Of a stretch of DNA of 64,000 nt, positions 63,704-64,000 are shown one piece after another. How positions within the stretch are numbered: the stretch's first letter is position 1; the number at the start of each line of letters is the position of its first letter. Made by a program: the position numbers and the translations under genes. The DNA is from a virus, in IMG/VR virus record IMGVR_UViG_3300013005_003552, positions 62,001-126,000 of that record; one strand, written 5' to 3'. Below the pieces are notes generated by a model. The model saw nothing but the letters and a program-made list of their open reading frames with translations, was not told the origin of the DNA and ran no database searches.

Positions 63704-64000
63704 ATGGTTTACAACAAAGCATACATTAGCAATGACGAAGAAACCGCACTAGACGCCATGGCAGGCGATGGCGGTTATGCCCTGGGGCAAGCACACAAAC
63801 AGATTGCAGCAAAAATGCGCCGTGAAGGCAAGCGATTCTGGGCAGGCGATAACATCAGCGACTATGTTGACGATAAGGCCAAAGAACAACTGATTGACGA
63901 AGCGCGAGCTGCATTTGAACTTGTGCTAGACACACTGCTAATTGATCGACACAATGATCCTAACAGCCACGGCACAGCACAACGCTTGGCCAAGATGTAT
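63704..64000 (+). CDS. folE: GTP cyclohydrolase I (FolE), 3' end outside window
   Basis: 99 residues visible to the window end. The sequence ARAAFELVLDTLLIDRHNDPNSHGTAQRLAKMY is the N-terminal helix and the D-P-N-x-x-G-T-x-x-R-x-A-K-M-Y signature of FolE. The catalytic zinc-binding Cys and His lie downstream, outside the window. FolE turns GTP into dihydroneopterin triphosphate, the first step of both folate and 7-deazaguanine (preQ0) synthesis; the QueD-like and TGT-like genes in this window favour the latter. Sigma70-like promoter upstream. Confidence 0.75.
   Translation, partial: MVYNKAYISNDEETALDAMAGDGGYALGQAHKQIAAKMRREGKRFWAGDNISDYVDDKAKEQLIDEARAAFELVLDTLLIDRHNDPNSHGTAQRLAKMY

Noticed and set aside
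1-64000. tRNA genes, insertion sequences, integrase or attachment sites
   Set aside because: None was visible by eye; a tRNA scan would be decisive and was not possible.

Overview
The window is a piece of a large T4-like myovirus genome (tailed dsDNA phage). The evidence is a T4-type replication set (family B polymerase like gp43, sliding clamp like gp45, clamp-loader ATPase like gp44, a DsbA-like protein), giant repetitive tail-fibre genes, a GH19 endolysin with spanin- and holin-like partners, and repeated TATAAATA-type octamers of the T4 late-promoter kind about 20-30 nt before start codons. PhoH, a Dps-like protein, a fatty acid desaturase and the glycine/asparagine-rich fibres fit an aquatic bacterial host, but the host cannot be named from this sequence. 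Nearly every gene is on the + strand, tightly packed, with many 1-8 nt stop/start overlaps; phoH is the only convincing minus-strand gene. No tRNA, insertion sequence or CRISPR array was seen, and no stretch over 300 nt lacks a gene.

Layout. 1-20.9 kb: virion tail-fibre/adhesin block, five very long or repeat-rich proteins (the first enters from upstream) plus one small protein. 20.9-29.5 kb: MazG-like enzyme, a DNA polymerase III alpha-like fragment, a GroES-like co-chaperonin, the clamp loader, a radical SAM/cupin/methyltransferase cluster and small unknowns. 29.5-33.7 kb: dnaK, a terminator, a deoxyribonucleotidase-like HAD protein, and phoH in convergent orientation. 33.7-38.4 kb: two unknown proteins, then a lysis region (GH19 endolysin, coiled-coil membrane protein, two lipoproteins, DUF4337-like protein, 3-TM holin-like protein). 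38.4-42.3 kb: dnaJ and a ClpA-type unfoldase. 42.3-47.8 kb: glycosyltransferase, carbohydrate-binding-like protein, an NMNAT-like nucleotidyltransferase and several small proteins with a shared short N-terminal leader, then a glycine-rich adhesin. 47.8-51.5 kb: Dps-like protein, fatty acid desaturase, membrane proteins, DsbA-like protein. 51.6-56 kb: DNA polymerase, methyltransferase-like protein, sliding clamp. 56-64 kb: a tRNA-guanine-transglycosylase-like (DpdA-like) protein, many small proteins including a QueD-like one, a GT-B-like glycosyltransferase, GalE and the start of folE, which runs off the window.

How the genes may work together. Three themes stand out. (1) The phage carries Hsp70 (DnaK), Hsp40 (DnaJ), Hsp100 (ClpA-type) and Hsp10 (GroES-like) proteins, without visible GrpE, GroEL or ClpP, so a partial phage proteostasis set probably works with host partners. 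(2) A TGT/DpdA-like transglycosylase, a QueD-like protein and FolE lie within 8 kb, suggesting 7-deazaguanine modification of DNA or RNA. (3) Regulation is legible: six sigma70-like promoters, all with a 17-bp spacer, and a dozen T4-late-like octamers; a hairpin in front of the polymerase gene has the geometry of the T4 gp43 translational operator, and the dnaJ promoter predicts a leaderless mRNA. All functional calls come from reading motifs by eye; no database search was run.
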